From: Glaciihabitans sp. dw_435
Lineage (GTDB): Bacteria > Actinomycetota > Actinomycetes > Actinomycetales > Microbacteriaceae
Direction: 5' to 3'
Assembly: GCF_018449675.1 (NCBI RefSeq)
Contig: NZ_JAAVUZ010000004.1
Coordinates: 248,001-312,000 of the forward strand
Length of the DNA stretch: 64,000 nucleotides
Positions 34,209 to 44,356 of this stretch are shown piece after piece (position 1 is the stretch's first letter; each line of letters begins with the position of its first letter). Both the position numbers and the translations under genes were made by a program. The notes beneath the pieces are model-generated. The model saw only the letters and a list, made by a program, of their open reading frames with translations, ran no database searches and was not told where the DNA came from.

Positions 34209-35117
34209 ATGTCCCACCTCACGCCCGACTCCGACTTCCGGGCCGGCTTCGTCAGCTTCGTCGGCCGCCCCAACGTCGGCAAGTCGACCCTGACCAACGC
34301 GCTCGTCGGCGAGAAGGTGGCGATCACGTCATCCAAGCCTCAAACGACCCGCCGGGCCATCCGCGGCATCGTGCACCAGGGCAACGGCCAGCTGATCGTG
34401 GTGGACACCCCCGGTATGCACCGGCCGCGCACCCTGCTCGGTGAGCGTCTGAACAGCATCGTGCAGGACACCCTCGCCGACGTCGACATCGTTGGGTTCT
34501 GCATTCCCGCCAACGAGAAGATCGGGCCTGGCGACAAGTACATCAACGAGCAGCTGGACAGCTTTCCGCGGGCAAAGAAGGTTGCGATCGTCACCAAGAT
34601 CGACGCGGCCAGTCGCCCCGCCGTCGCCCAGCAGCTCCTGGCCGTCAGTGAACTGCGCGACTGGGAAGCCATCGTTCCGATCTCGTCGACAAGTCGCATT
34701 CAGCTCGACACCCTCACCACCCAGCTGATCAAGCTCATGCCGACGTCGCAGGCGCTCTACCCGTCCGACGCGATCACCGACGAGAGCATCGAGGCCCGCG
34801 TCAGCGAGCTCATCCGCGAGGCGGTGCTCGAGGGCGTCGAAGACGAACTCCCGCACTCGATCGCCGTCACCATCGATGACATGATCGAGCGCGACGACAA
34901 GGACCTCGTCGAGATCTACGCCAACCTCTTCGTCGAACGCGACAGCCAGAAGGGCATCATCATCGGCCACAAGGGCGAGCGCCTGCAGGACGTCGGCGCC
35001 CGCGCGCGTGTGCAGATCGAGAAGCTCGTGGGCAAGCAGGTGTTCCTGTCGATCCGCGTGAAGGTGGCAAAGGACTGGCAGCGCGACCCCAAGCAGCTGG
35101 GGCGCCTCGGCTTCTAG
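34209..35117 (+). CDS. era: GTPase Era
   Basis: A 302-residue GTPase that binds 16S rRNA during 30S assembly. GRPNVGKST (residues 19-27), TTRRAIRG (G2), DTPGMHRP (G3) and TKID (G4) are present. The C-terminal KH domain (about 230-300) has IIIGHKGERLQDVGARARVQIEKLVGKQVFLSIRVKVAKDW. An AAAGGA ribosome-binding site precedes the ATG. It closes the hrcA-era run. Confidence 0.95.
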   Translation: MSHLTPDSDFRAGFVSFVGRPNVGKSTLTNALVGEKVAITSSKPQTTRRAIRGIVHQGNGQLIVVDTPGMHRPRTLLGERLNSIVQDTLADVDIVGFCIPANEKIGPGDKYINEQLDSFPRAKKVAIVTKIDAASRPAVAQQLLAVSELRDWEAIVPISSTSRIQLDTLTTQLIKLMPTSQALYPSDAITDESIEARVSELIREAVLEGVEDELPHSIAVTIDDMIERDDKDLVEIYANLFVERDSQKGIIIGHKGERLQDVGARARVQIEKLVGKQVFLSIRVKVAKDWQRDPKQLGRLGF

Positions 35118-35129
35118 TCGCGGTCCCTA

Positions 35130-35163
35130 CATCGCGAGGATGATTTCCGTCGTTCTCGCGATG
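35130..35163. promoter_or_regulatory. 9-bp inverted repeat upstream of the histidine kinase (operator candidate)
   Basis: CATCGCGAG (35130-35138) and CTCGCGATG (35155-35163) are perfect complements, 16 bases apart. They lie just upstream of the TAGCGT box at 35183, over the expected -35 region. It could also terminate era, but no T-run follows, so an operator is more likely. Confidence 0.5.
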
Positions 35164-35182
35164 CGCGGCGCCTGATTCCGCC

Positions 35183-35188
35183 TAGCGT
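35183..35188 (+). promoter_or_regulatory. -10 box TAGCGT, leaderless promoter of the histidine kinase
   Basis: TAGCGT is seven bases before the ATG at 35196. It favours that ATG over the GTG at 35187, which falls inside the box. Confidence 0.5.
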
Positions 35189-35195
35189 GTACCGT

Positions 35196-36392
35196 ATGTT
35201 CCGTTTTCTCCGCCCCTACCAGCTCGCGGTGGACATCGTCATCGCGGGGCTGTTCCTGGCGTCGTCCTTTGCGCTGAGCGGCGGGCGCGGGGCCGAGTAC
35301 CTTCTTGCTGCCGCCCTGACCATTGCGCTGCTGCTGCGCAGGATCGCACCGGCATGGTCGCTCAGTGTGTCGTGGGTTGCAGCCCTCGGCCAGATGTACG
35401 TGGTGAACCTCACCCCCACCTTCACGGACTTCGCCATCCTCGCGGTGCTCTACACGTCCGCGGCGTACGGCGGTCGCGTCGTCAAGTGGGCAGGTCTGGT
35501 CTCGGTCGGGGTGGGTTCGCTGCTGGGCAGCATGTACCTCGTGCTGTCCGGCAACGGCGATATCTTTGGTCTCAACTTCGGTTCCGGCGACCTGTCGCTG
35601 GACGCGCAGCGGATCGTGCAGTTCTTCTTCCTCTTCATCGCGATGCTCGTTCTGCTCGGGCTGCCCTGGACGGTGGGCCTCCTCGTCCGCACCCGCGTCG
35701 TGGCGCGGGAAAACAAGGAGGCCGAGATCGAGGCGAGCCGGCAGGCGGAGATCGCCGAGCAGGGTGTCATCGTCGAGCAGGAGCGCAACCGGATCGCCCG
35801 CGACATGCACGACGTTGTCGCGCACTCGCTCGCCGTCGTGATCGCGCAGGCCGACGGTGCCCGCTATGCCCGGGCGAGCGATCCGGCGGCGGTGGATGGC
35901 GCACTCACGGCCATTTCGTCGACAGCACGGGACGCCCTTGCCGACGTGCGACTGTTGCTCGGGCAGCTGCGGCACAGCCAGGCCGAGGGCCCGCAACCGG
36001 GACTCGCCGAGCTCGACCGCCTGCTCGACCAGCTGCGCGCATCCGGTCTCCTCATCCGTGACGAGACAGTCGGTCCGCCGCTGCAGCTGGGAACCGGCCA
36101 GCAGCTGGCGATCTACCGCATCGTGCAGGAAGCACTCACCAATGTCCTGAGGCACGGCAACGTGCTCAAAGAAGTAACCGTGCTGTTCAACTGGACGGCA
36201 ACCGACCTGGAGGTCACCATCGACAGCGCACTCACCGCATCCCCGCACACCGGCGAACTGCGACTTGGGCACGGCCTCGCCGGCATGCGCGAGCGCGCGA
36301 CCCTCGCCGGGGGATGGCTCACCGCGTTGCCCCGCGACAACCGGTTCGTGGTCATGGCGTCGGTGCCGACGGCGGCGGCGGTGCGCTCGTGA
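35196..36392 (+). CDS. DesK-like sensor histidine kinase
   Basis: A 398-residue membrane kinase of the HisKA_3 group. The first 170 residues hold about five or six hydrophobic segments. A coiled linker leads to the phosphoacceptor box RNRIARDMHDVVAHSLAVV (His205), and the HATPase domain has ALTNVLRHG and LGHGLAGMRERATLAGG. It would phosphorylate the LuxR-type regulator encoded next, whose GTG overlaps its TGA. Such pairs, followed by an ABC exporter, often sense membrane fluidity, cell-wall antibiotics or peptides; the signal here is unknown. Confidence 0.88.
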   Translation: MFRFLRPYQLAVDIVIAGLFLASSFALSGGRGAEYLLAAALTIALLLRRIAPAWSLSVSWVAALGQMYVVNLTPTFTDFAILAVLYTSAAYGGRVVKWAGLVSVGVGSLLGSMYLVLSGNGDIFGLNFGSGDLSLDAQRIVQFFFLFIAMLVLLGLPWTVGLLVRTRVVARENKEAEIEASRQAEIAEQGVIVEQERNRIARDMHDVVAHSLAVVIAQADGARYARASDPAAVDGALTAISSTARDALADVRLLLGQLRHSQAEGPQPGLAELDRLLDQLRASGLLIRDETVGPPLQLGTGQQLAIYRIVQEALTNVLRHGNVLKEVTVLFNWTATDLEVTIDSALTASPHTGELRLGHGLAGMRERATLAGGWLTALPRDNRFVVMASVPTAAAVRS

Positions 36393-37063
36393 CCGAGACT
36401 GGGACCATCCGCGTCGGGCTCGTTGACGACCAGGCGCTGTTCCGTGCGGGCATCCGCATGCTCGTCTCCTCCCAGCCGGACCTGGAGTTCGTCGGCGAGG
36501 CGGGTAATGGCGTCGACGGGATCACGATGGCGGCGGAAGCACGGCCGGACGTCATCCTGATGGACATCCGGATGCCGGTGATGGACGGCATCGAGTCGAC
36601 GAGGTCGATCCTCGCCGCCGCAGACGCCCGCGGCGATCGCCCTCCGCGCGTGATCGTGCTTACGACCTTCGACCTCGACGAGGCGGCGACCCGGGCCATT
36701 CGTGGGGGAGCGAGCGGCTTCCTCCTCAAGGACACGGACCCGGAATTTCTGCTCGCCGCCATCCGCACCGTGCACGCCGGAACCGCGGTGATCGCCGCCG
36801 CGGCCACGCGCGAGTTGTTCCAGCACTTCGACTCGCAGGCGCAGGCGCCGGCCGCCCCCGATTCCTTCGGCACCCTCACCGCGCGGGAGAACGACATCTT
36901 CCTGTTGGCCGCCCGCGGGCTCAGCAACGCCGAGATCGCCTCGGCGGAGTTCCTCAGCGAGGCGACGGTGAAGACGCACATCAGCCGCATCCTCGGGAAG
37001 CTGTCGCTGCGCGATCGCGTGCAACTGGTGGTATTCGCGTTCGAAAACCGCCTTGTCGACTGA
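36389..37063 (+). CDS. LuxR/NarL-type response regulator
   Basis: A 224-residue response regulator. The receiver domain has the acidic pair in GLVDDQALF, the phospho-acceptor Asp59 in ILMDIRMPVMDG, the conserved Thr in VLTTFD and Lys in GFLLKDTDP. The C-terminal LuxR-type helix-turn-helix is LTARENDIFLLAARGLSNAEI through ATVKTHISRILGKLSLRDR. It overlaps the kinase gene by four bases. Its targets are likely the exporter genes 82 bases downstream and its own operon. Confidence 0.92.
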   Translation: MTETGTIRVGLVDDQALFRAGIRMLVSSQPDLEFVGEAGNGVDGITMAAEARPDVILMDIRMPVMDGIESTRSILAAADARGDRPPRVIVLTTFDLDEAATRAIRGGASGFLLKDTDPEFLLAAIRTVHAGTAVIAAAATRELFQHFDSQAQAPAAPDSFGTLTARENDIFLLAARGLSNAEIASAEFLSEATVKTHISRILGKLSLRDRVQLVVFAFENRLVD

Positions 37064-37070
37064 CCCGCGA

Positions 37071-37130
37071 ATCATCCTGCAGGGGGAGGGGATGACCTCT
37101 CTCGCTTGATTCGCGCACCCCGGGTCATCC
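37071..37130. promoter_or_regulatory. Repeated (A/G)TCATCC motifs upstream of the exporter genes
   Basis: ATCATCC (37071-37077), GGATGAC (37090-37096, inverted) and GTCATCC (37124-37130) occur in the 82-base gap; GGATGACC and GGTCATCC (37090-37097, 37123-37130) form an 8-bp inverted repeat. GGATGAT also occurs at 35138-35144, upstream of the kinase. They are candidates for response-regulator boxes. Confidence 0.35.
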
Positions 37131-37145
37131 GAAAGCCTTGATGAC

Positions 37146-37907
37146 ATGGAAACAATCACACAAGATCCCGGCGTCGTTGCCCGCGTCGCCGGCCTCACCA
37201 AGTCGTACGGTGCGGGCAGCACCATCGTCTCCGCGCTCTCGGACGTCTCGATCGGGCTGAAGCGCGGACAGTTCACGGCGATTATGGGACCGAGCGGATC
37301 GGGTAAGTCCACGCTGATGCACATCATGGCGGGGCTCGACTCGCCGACCTCTGGCCGGGTCTGGCTCGGCGATACGGACATCACGGGGATGAGCGACACC
37401 GAGCTGACCCTGCTGCGACGACGCCGGGTGGGATTCGTATTTCAATCGTTCAACCTGGTGCCGACCCTCGACGTCGAGGGCAACATCCTGCTGCCGTTCG
37501 AGCTGGACGGGCGCCGTCCCACGACACAGGAACGCCAGTGGGTGGACCAGTTGATCGACACGCTCGGCCTTGCCCCGCGGCTGCGGCACCGGCCGCACGA
37601 GCTCTCGGGTGGCCAACAGCAGCGCGTCGCGATCGCGCGGGCCCTCGGTTCCCGCCCCGACCTGGTGTTCGCCGACGAGCCGACCGGAAACCTCGACTCC
37701 CGCACCGGCCGCGAGGTGCTGTCACTGCTTGCGGCCGCCAGCGCCCAGTACGGTCAGAGCATCGCGATGGTCACCCACGATCCCATTGCGGCGAGCTTCG
37801 CCGACCGGATCCTGTTTCTCGCGGACGGTCGCGTGGTCGAGGAGCGCTCCCGGTCGACAGCCGAGGAAATCAGCAGCTTCATGCTCGGCATGGAGCGGGC
37901 ATCATGA
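37146..37907 (+). CDS. ABC exporter ATPase (MacB/LolD type)
   Basis: A 253-residue ATPase. Walker [11 protein letters not shown]-loop [16 protein letters not shown], signature [15 protein letters not shown], Walker [13 protein letters not shown] and His-loop MVTHD are present. The LDS ending and [10 protein letters not shown] are typical of MacB-like systems that work with FtsX-type permeases in mechanotransmission or export of peptides, lipids or antibiotics. The permease gene overlaps its stop codon. Confidence 0.92.
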   Translation: METITQDPGVVARVAGLTKSYGAGSTIVSALSDVSIGLKRGQFTAIMGPSGSGKSTLMHIMAGLDSPTSGRVWLGDTDITGMSDTELTLLRRRRVGFVFQSFNLVPTLDVEGNILLPFELDGRRPTTQERQWVDQLIDTLGLAPRLRHRPHELSGGQQQRVAIARALGSRPDLVFADEPTGNLDSRTGREVLSLLAAASAQYGQSIAMVTHDPIAASFADRILFLADGRVVEERSRSTAEEISSFMLGMERAS

Positions 37908-39322
37908 GCCGCCGATCACGGTTCGGAGCCTTCAACGCCCGCGAGCACACGCCCAGCATCCTCGTGGCGACGATCAGCGCGGCGTTCGGGGTGTGCCTGC
38001 TGCAGGCCACGGGGATGCTCACGCAGATCATCGAGGCGGACGATGTGACCGGCGACAGCCGCACCGTGGCGGCCCTGCTGCGGATCGTGTCTGCGGTGTT
38101 CATCGTGATCGCCGTCTACGTGTCATCCATCGTCACGTCCAACACCTTCGCGACGATCATTGCCGGGCGCACCCGGACGATCGCGCTGCTGCGTCTCATC
38201 GGATCGAGCGCGGTCACCCAGCGGCGCGCGGTCGCGCGGGAGGGCCTCGCCGTCGGCGTGATCGGGGCCCTGGTGGGAACCGTCGTGGGCACCGCGGCTA
38301 CTGTCGCGCTCGTGGGCGTTGGCACGGCGGCGGGTACGATCCCCGACCTGCCGTACGGGTACGTGCACCCTGATCTTGTGCTTCCGATCGTCGCTGTGGT
38401 GCTCACCACCTGGTTGGCGTCGTGGGTGGGGTCCCGGCGGGTGCTGGTGGTCTCGCCCATGCAGGCGACGGGGGCGGCCCAGGAGCACTCGCTCGAGGAG
38501 GTGGGATCCCGTCGTGCCCGCAACGGGATCGCGATCACCCTGTTCGCCATCGGAACGGCGCTGCTGATCGCCGGAGTGGTCGTGGGACTGGTGTCGCCGC
38601 TCGGCGTGCTCATCGGGATCGTCGGTGGCCTCTTCTCCTTCACCGGAATCGTGCTCGGTGCCCAGCTCGTGATGCCGCCGGCGCTGCGGCTGGTGGGCAG
38701 GGCGTTCGGCCGCAGCGCGCCGGCCCGGCTCGCCGCCGAGAATGCGGTGCGGTACCCGGAACGCAGCTCGCGCACCACGATCGGACTTGTCATCGGCGTC
38801 ACCCTCGTCACGATGTTCGCGGTCGCGGTGGAGAGCTACCAGCAGATGTTGTTGCGTGCGCAGGCCGCCAACCCCACCTACTACGGCGGGATCGACGAGT
38901 CGCTCCAGATCACCGTGGTGGTCTTTTCGGTGCTCATCGGTTTCAGTGCGCTCATCGCGGCCGTCGGCATGGTCAACAACCTGTCGCTCAGCGTGCTGCA
39001 GCGCCGCAGGGAGCTGGGTCTCTTGCGGGCGCTGGGGTTCACCGGGCGCCAGATGCGGTCGATGATCCTCGCCGAAAGTGCGCAGCTCACCACGGCGGCG
39101 GTGCTCGTCGGACTCGTGCTCGGCACCGTCTACGGCTGGGCGGGAGCACAGTCGCTGCTCGGGGGTATCACCGGCAGTCCGGGGATCATCTGGCCCGCGA
39201 TACCGCTACCGCTGCTCGGGGTGATCATCGTCGCCGCCGGGGTACTCACGCTCGTGGCATCCATCGCTCCGTCGCGTCGTGCGACCCGGGTGACACCGGT
39301 CATCGCCCTCGCGGTGGACTGA
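37904..39322 (+). CDS. FtsX-type ABC permease
   Basis: A 472-residue integral membrane protein. The start has one hydrophobic segment, the first FtsX-like domain is about residues 60-170 and the second about 330-470 (SVLQRRRELGLLRALGFTGRQMRSMILAE, the family loop that contacts the ATPase). Unlike Gram-negative MacB there is no large periplasmic domain, so it resembles the compact actinobacterial type. The ATG at 37904 overlaps the ATPase stop (ATGA). Confidence 0.87.
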   Translation: MSRRSRFGAFNAREHTPSILVATISAAFGVCLLQATGMLTQIIEADDVTGDSRTVAALLRIVSAVFIVIAVYVSSIVTSNTFATIIAGRTRTIALLRLIGSSAVTQRRAVAREGLAVGVIGALVGTVVGTAATVALVGVGTAAGTIPDLPYGYVHPDLVLPIVAVVLTTWLASWVGSRRVLVVSPMQATGAAQEHSLEEVGSRRARNGIAITLFAIGTALLIAGVVVGLVSPLGVLIGIVGGLFSFTGIVLGAQLVMPPALRLVGRAFGRSAPARLAAENAVRYPERSSRTTIGLVIGVTLVTMFAVAVESYQQMLLRAQAANPTYYGGIDESLQITVVVFSVLIGFSALIAAVGMVNNLSLSVLQRRRELGLLRALGFTGRQMRSMILAESAQLTTAAVLVGLVLGTVYGWAGAQSLLGGITGSPGIIWPAIPLPLLGVIIVAAGVLTLVASIAPSRRATRVTPVIALAVD

Positions 39323-39429
39323 GCGCCGGCCGCGTCGGGCCACACGGGGCAGCGCGTGCGTGGCCCGGCGCTCCCCGCCATGGCGGTCCGGTGCGGCTCG
39401 CCGTGTCCCGGCCGTGCCCGCCCCGGTCA

Positions 39430-39435
39430 TAGAGT
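39430..39435 (+). promoter_or_regulatory. -10 box TAGAGT, leaderless promoter of the AfsR-like gene
   Basis: TAGAGT, six bases (TGGACC), then GTG at 39442. The same six bases separate box and start at 302-307. Confidence 0.5.
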
Positions 39436-39441
39436 TGGACC

Positions 39442-42420
39442 GTGCATATCGGACTGCTGGGCGGACTGCGCATCGAGCACGATGGCCGGTCCATTTCGGT
39501 AACGGGCGCGATGCAGCTCGCCGTGCTGTTCAGGCTCGCCGTCGACGCGGGGTCTGCGGTCAGCTACCGGGCGATCGCCGAGGACATCTGGTCGCTCGAC
39601 GCTCCGGACAACGCCCGCGCAGCACTGCAGTCGATCGTGTCCCGGCTGCGGTCGCAGCTTCCCTCCGGCGCGATCGAATCCACCGTCGGTGGGTACCGCC
39701 TGACGCTGGCCCGCACCGACGTCGATGCTCTGGTATTCGGCGACCTTGTCGCCGCGGCGTCGAACGCGCAGACACCGGATGACGCGTCCCGCATCGCCAG
39801 CGAAGCGCTCGGGTTGTGGGCGGGGGAGCCCTGGGTCCCATCGACCAACTTTGACTGGTTCGAACGCGATCTCGCGCGGGACCGGGCACGGGCACTCGAG
39901 CTGGGTGGGGTAACTCCCGGTGGACCCGCGCCGGCGCAGGCCCCGCCCATTCCGACACCGCTGACCTCGCTGGTAGGCCGTGAACGTGAGCTCGAGAAGA
40001 TCGCGGAGCAGCTCTCGCTCAGCAGGCTCGTCACCATCATCGGCACGGGCGGCGCGGGTAAGACCCGGCTCGCGGTGGAGACGGCGTCGGCCCGGCCCGG
40101 CTCATACCTCGTCGAGCTTGCCCCGGTCGGTCCGGAGGAGCTGTACGCGGCAGTCGCCGCCGCGACGGGACGCGAACTGCGCAGCATCGACGCGAGTGCC
40201 GAGCCGACGGGCGCCCGGGAACGGGTGCTCGAGACGATCCACGGCCGGGACGTGCTGCTCGTGCTCGACAACTGCGAGCACGTCATCGCGGAGGCCGCAG
40301 CGCTTGCGCACGACCTGCTGACGTACCTCCCACATCTGCGCATCCTCGCCACCAGCCGCGAGCCCCTCGGCGTCGCGGGCGAAGCGTTCGTCGGGGTCGG
40401 AGCACTTCCTACGCCGGCCGACGACGACCTCGCTGGTTTGGATGACGCGGCGCTGACAGCGTACGCAGCGGTGGAACTCTTCCGTCAACGCGCCCTCGCC
40501 GCGACCGGGGAGGAGCCGTCCCACGGCGAGCTCATCACGGCCGCCCGCATCTGCGTCCGGCTCGATGGACTTCCGCTTGCCATCGAATTGGCGGCTGCGA
40601 AACTGCGCACCATGACGCCAGCGGAGGTGCTCGAGGGTCTCGACAGCCGCTTTACGCTTCTGTCCGGCGGATTCCGCACCGCCCTGCCACGGCACCAGAC
40701 GCTGCGCGCGATGATCGACTGGAGCTGGAGCCTCCTGTCGGCGGACGAGCGACGCGCACTCACGAGCATTGCGGTGTTCCCGGGTGGCATCGGCGTGCGG
40801 GACGCGACGCGGGCGGCGAGCGCGATGGGGCTCTCCGAGGCATCCGCCCTCGACTCCCTCGTGGACCGGTCGTTGCTGCAGCGGGTGCGGGGACGCTACC
40901 GCGCGCTCGAGACCATTCGCGAATACGGGGTGGAGCGCCTCGCAGAAGATGGCCTGCTGGCGCAGGCGCGCGACGCGCAGGTGGCGTACATCACGATGCG
41001 CGCGCGGGAGACCGATCCGCTGTTGCGGGGGCCGCGCATTCGCGAGGCGATCGTCTGGTTCGACGCCGAGGACGACAACATCGGCGCGGCCCTGCGATAC
41101 GCGGCCCAAACAGGACAAGCGAATCGCGCGTTGCAACTTGCCATGTCGTCGGCCTGGTACTGGGCGATCCGCGACCGCGAGGACGACGCAACGTTCTGGT
41201 TCCCGAGCCTTGCGGCAATGTCGGCAGGGCAGGTCGCGAACACCGATGGTGCAGATGGTGCCGGAGCGGTCGGGGCCGATGACGCGGAGGCAGAAGACGC
41301 CAGGCTCGTGCGGCTGCTTGTGCCCATCATTCAGGCGGTGAGCGCATCGAACATGGGGTCCACCGCGGGCGATCCCCCGAGCGAGAGGTTGGCTCTCGAC
41401 TCCATCATCGCCTCCGCGCTGGAAGACATCTCCAGCCTGAAGGCGGCGGCTGCCGGAAGCGGCAATGACCTTATCCAGTTGGTTCCCGTGCTGCTGGAGT
41501 CGTTCCGGGGCGCTGGCACCGCCGGTGAGTGGATGATCAATGTCCAATTGCCCCGCGGCGAGGACCTGGGACTCGGTCCCTGGCCCACCGCGCTCCTGCA
41601 CGTCGTTCGGGCAGCGGTCGCCCAAAACCGCGGCGATATTGACGAACTCGGCGAGAACTCGGCGCAGGCGGTCGCGCAGTTCGCCGAGATTGGGGATCTC
41701 TGGGCACTCACGCTCGCGCAGCAATTGCGGGCCGAGTGGCTGACGCTGCAGGGATCCCTCGACGAGGCGTACGCGCTCGTCGAGGCGTCAATCTCGACCA
41801 CCCAGTCGCTCACCTCTAACTGGGATGTCGCCCAGCAGGCGGGGCTCGCCATTCGGATCCTTCTGCGGCAGGGAAAGTTCGACCTGGCGAAGAAGCGTGC
41901 CGAGCAGCTGCTCGATGGGGCTCGGGCAAGCGGTAACGCCCGCACCCTTCTGCAGGCCCGTGTGTCCGCCGTCTCGGTCTACCTCGCCTTCGGTGACATC
42001 CCCGCCGCGCAGGAGTGCCTCGTCTCGATCGACGAGATTGCCCACGAGTGGCCGGGGATGCCCTCGCAGATCCTCGCCTGGGCCGAGATGGCGCGGGCAG
42101 AAGTCTGCATCATGCAGGGGGAACTGGATGCCGCGACGGAAGCACTCCGCTCGGCCGCCCGCTTCGCCCTCATCACCATGGACCACCCGATCATCGGCGA
42201 GCTCGCCCTGAATCTCGGGTGGCTCGCACTGGCACGGGGTGATGTCCCCGAGGCGCTGCGCGCGCTGGACCTGTCGACCGCGATCGTCGGTGCGTACGAT
42301 GCCACGGCACCCGCCGTGGTGCGAATCGAGAAAGCGGCGGACGCCGGAATCGGGCGGAACGGGGCATCCACCCCATCCCGCCCGATCGCCATCGAAGCGC
42401 TGCGCCACCTCGTCGAATAG
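39442..42420 (+). CDS. AfsR/SARP-like transcriptional regulator with NTPase and repeat domains
   Basis: A 992-residue multidomain regulator. An OmpR-type winged helix lies at about residues 1-90 (AIAEDIWSLDAPDNARAALQSIVSRLR, then GGYRLTL). Only a short part of the bacterial transcriptional activator domain follows (about 95-150, ASEALGLWAGEPW). An NB-ARC/STAND ATPase comes next with Walker A GTGGAGKT (201-208), Walker B VLLVLDNCEHV and RILATSREPLGV, then helical TPR-like repeats to the end. AfsR-type proteins activate secondary metabolism or nutrient genes and are switched by nucleotide binding. The gene is convergent with drrB and close to the DrrAB exporter, a possible target. Confidence 0.85.
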   Translation: MHIGLLGGLRIEHDGRSISVTGAMQLAVLFRLAVDAGSAVSYRAIAEDIWSLDAPDNARAALQSIVSRLRSQLPSGAIESTVGGYRLTLARTDVDALVFGDLVAAASNAQTPDDASRIASEALGLWAGEPWVPSTNFDWFERDLARDRARALELGGVTPGGPAPAQAPPIPTPLTSLVGRERELEKIAEQLSLSRLVTIIGTGGAGKTRLAVETASARPGSYLVELAPVGPEELYAAVAAATGRELRSIDASAEPTGARERVLETIHGRDVLLVLDNCEHVIAEAAALAHDLLTYLPHLRILATSREPLGVAGEAFVGVGALPTPADDDLAGLDDAALTAYAAVELFRQRALAATGEEPSHGELITAARICVRLDGLPLAIELAAAKLRTMTPAEVLEGLDSRFTLLSGGFRTALPRHQTLRAMIDWSWSLLSADERRALTSIAVFPGGIGVRDATRAASAMGLSEASALDSLVDRSLLQRVRGRYRALETIREYGVERLAEDGLLAQARDAQVAYITMRARETDPLLRGPRIREAIVWFDAEDDNIGAALRYAAQTGQANRALQLAMSSAWYWAIRDREDDATFWFPSLAAMSAGQVANTDGADGAGAVGADDAEAEDARLVRLLVPIIQAVSASNMGSTAGDPPSERLALDSIIASALEDISSLKAAAAGSGNDLIQLVPVLLESFRGAGTAGEWMINVQLPRGEDLGLGPWPTALLHVVRAAVAQNRGDIDELGENSAQAVAQFAEIGDLWALTLAQQLRAEWLTLQGSLDEAYALVEASISTTQSLTSNWDVAQQAGLAIRILLRQGKFDLAKKRAEQLLDGARASGNARTLLQARVSAVSVYLAFGDIPAAQECLVSIDEIAHEWPGMPSQILAWAEMARAEVCIMQGELDAATEALRSAARFALITMDHPIIGELALNLGWLALARGDVPEALRALDLSTAIVGAYDATAPAVVRIEKAADAGIGRNGASTPSRPIAIEALRHLVE

Positions 42421-42423
42421 ACG

Positions 42424-43193
42424 CTAGATCTTCTTGCGGTAGGCCCAGGTGGCCAGCGGGAAGAACACGGCGACCAGAACCACGCACCATCCGAGAACCC
42501 ACGCGACCTCACCACCGACGGTCGTTCCGGGACTCATGATGGACGGTCCGACCAGCAAGCCGCGCATCGCCTCGATCACGTGCGTCACCGGGTTGATCGC
42601 GACCCAGCCCTGCAACCAGGTGGGCAGCGTCGACGCGGGCACGAAGGTCGAGGACCCGAACGTGAGCGGGAACACGATGAGGAACGACAGTCCCTGCACT
42701 GCCCCGGAGCTACGCGCCAGCATGCCGATGAAGACCGAGATCCAGCACAGGCTGACGGCGAACACGATCATCAGCAGCACGGCGCCGACCACCTCGAGCG
42801 GGGAGGTCAGGAAGCGGAACCCGATGAGCGAACCGAACGCCAAGGTCACGGCGATCGCGATCGTGTGACGCACGATGTCACCGCTGACCGCGCCCAGCAG
42901 GGGAGCGGAGCGGGAGATCGGCAGCGAACGGAACCGGTCGAACACGCCGTTCTTGAGGTCGGTATTGAGGTTCACGCCGATGGTGAGCGAGGTGAACATG
43001 ATCGTCTGCACGATGATGCCGGGGAGCGTCAGCTGCAGGTAGTCGTGACTGTTGCCGGCGATCGCGCCGCCGAAGATGAACACGAAGATCACCGTCATGA
43101 TGATCGGCTGCACCGTTACGTCGATGAACTGTTCCGGGTTGCGCACCATCTTGGTGACGGTGCGTTGGGCGAGGATGAGTGAGTCGCGGACCA

Positions 43194-43194
<1 letters not shown>
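42424..43194 (-). CDS. ABC-2 type exporter permease (DrrB-like)
   Basis: A 256-residue membrane protein with about six hydrophobic segments. Family features are RNPEQFIDVTVQPIIMTVIFVF near the start, GVFDRFRSLPISRSAPLLGAVSGDIVRH in the ATPase-contact region and VAINPVTHVIEAMRGLL near the end. DrrB-type permeases export anthracyclines, daunorubicin or unknown lipophilic compounds. The gene overlaps the ATPase gene by one base and is convergent with the AfsR-like gene (three-base gap). Confidence 0.87.
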
Positions 43195-44207
<1,013 letters not shown>

Positions 44208-44227
44208 CGATGGTGCCCGGGGTGCGG

Positions 44228-44267
44228 TGTCACGCCGCTGTCACGGGCTGTCACGGGATGACAGCGG
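44228..44267. promoter_or_regulatory. Operator-like array of TGTCACG repeats between drrAB-type genes and leuA
   Basis: TGTCACG occurs at 44228-44234, 44239-44245 and 44249-44255, spaced 11 and 10 bases, and its inverted partner TGACAG at 44259-44264. CCGCTGTCA (44235-44243) and TGACAGCGG (44259-44267) form a 9-bp perfect inverted repeat. The ten-to-eleven-base period puts all copies on one face of the helix. Confidence 0.6.
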
Positions 44268-44321
44268 CCTGCCGGGGAGCCGCGGCCCGGGGCATCCGCT
44301 CGTCCCTCGACGATTTCGGAG

Positions 44322-44350
44322 AAGACTGCACAGTCCTGCAGTGCTACCCT
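44322..44350 (+). promoter_or_regulatory. Promoter of the leuA leader
   Basis: TACCCT (44345-44350) is the -10 box, with AAGACT (44322-44327) as a poor -35 at 17-base spacing. The palindrome GACTG-CA-CAGTC (44324-44335) lies between them and may be an operator. The box is six bases before the GTG at 44357. Confidence 0.5.
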
Positions 44351-44356
44351 CGAATG

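Noticed and set aside
44354-44356. ATG at 44354 as start of the leuA leader peptide
   Set aside because: Possible, but no ribosome-binding site precedes it and the TACCCT box is only three bases upstream; the GTG at 44357 fits the leaderless spacing. The leucine codons are the same either way.
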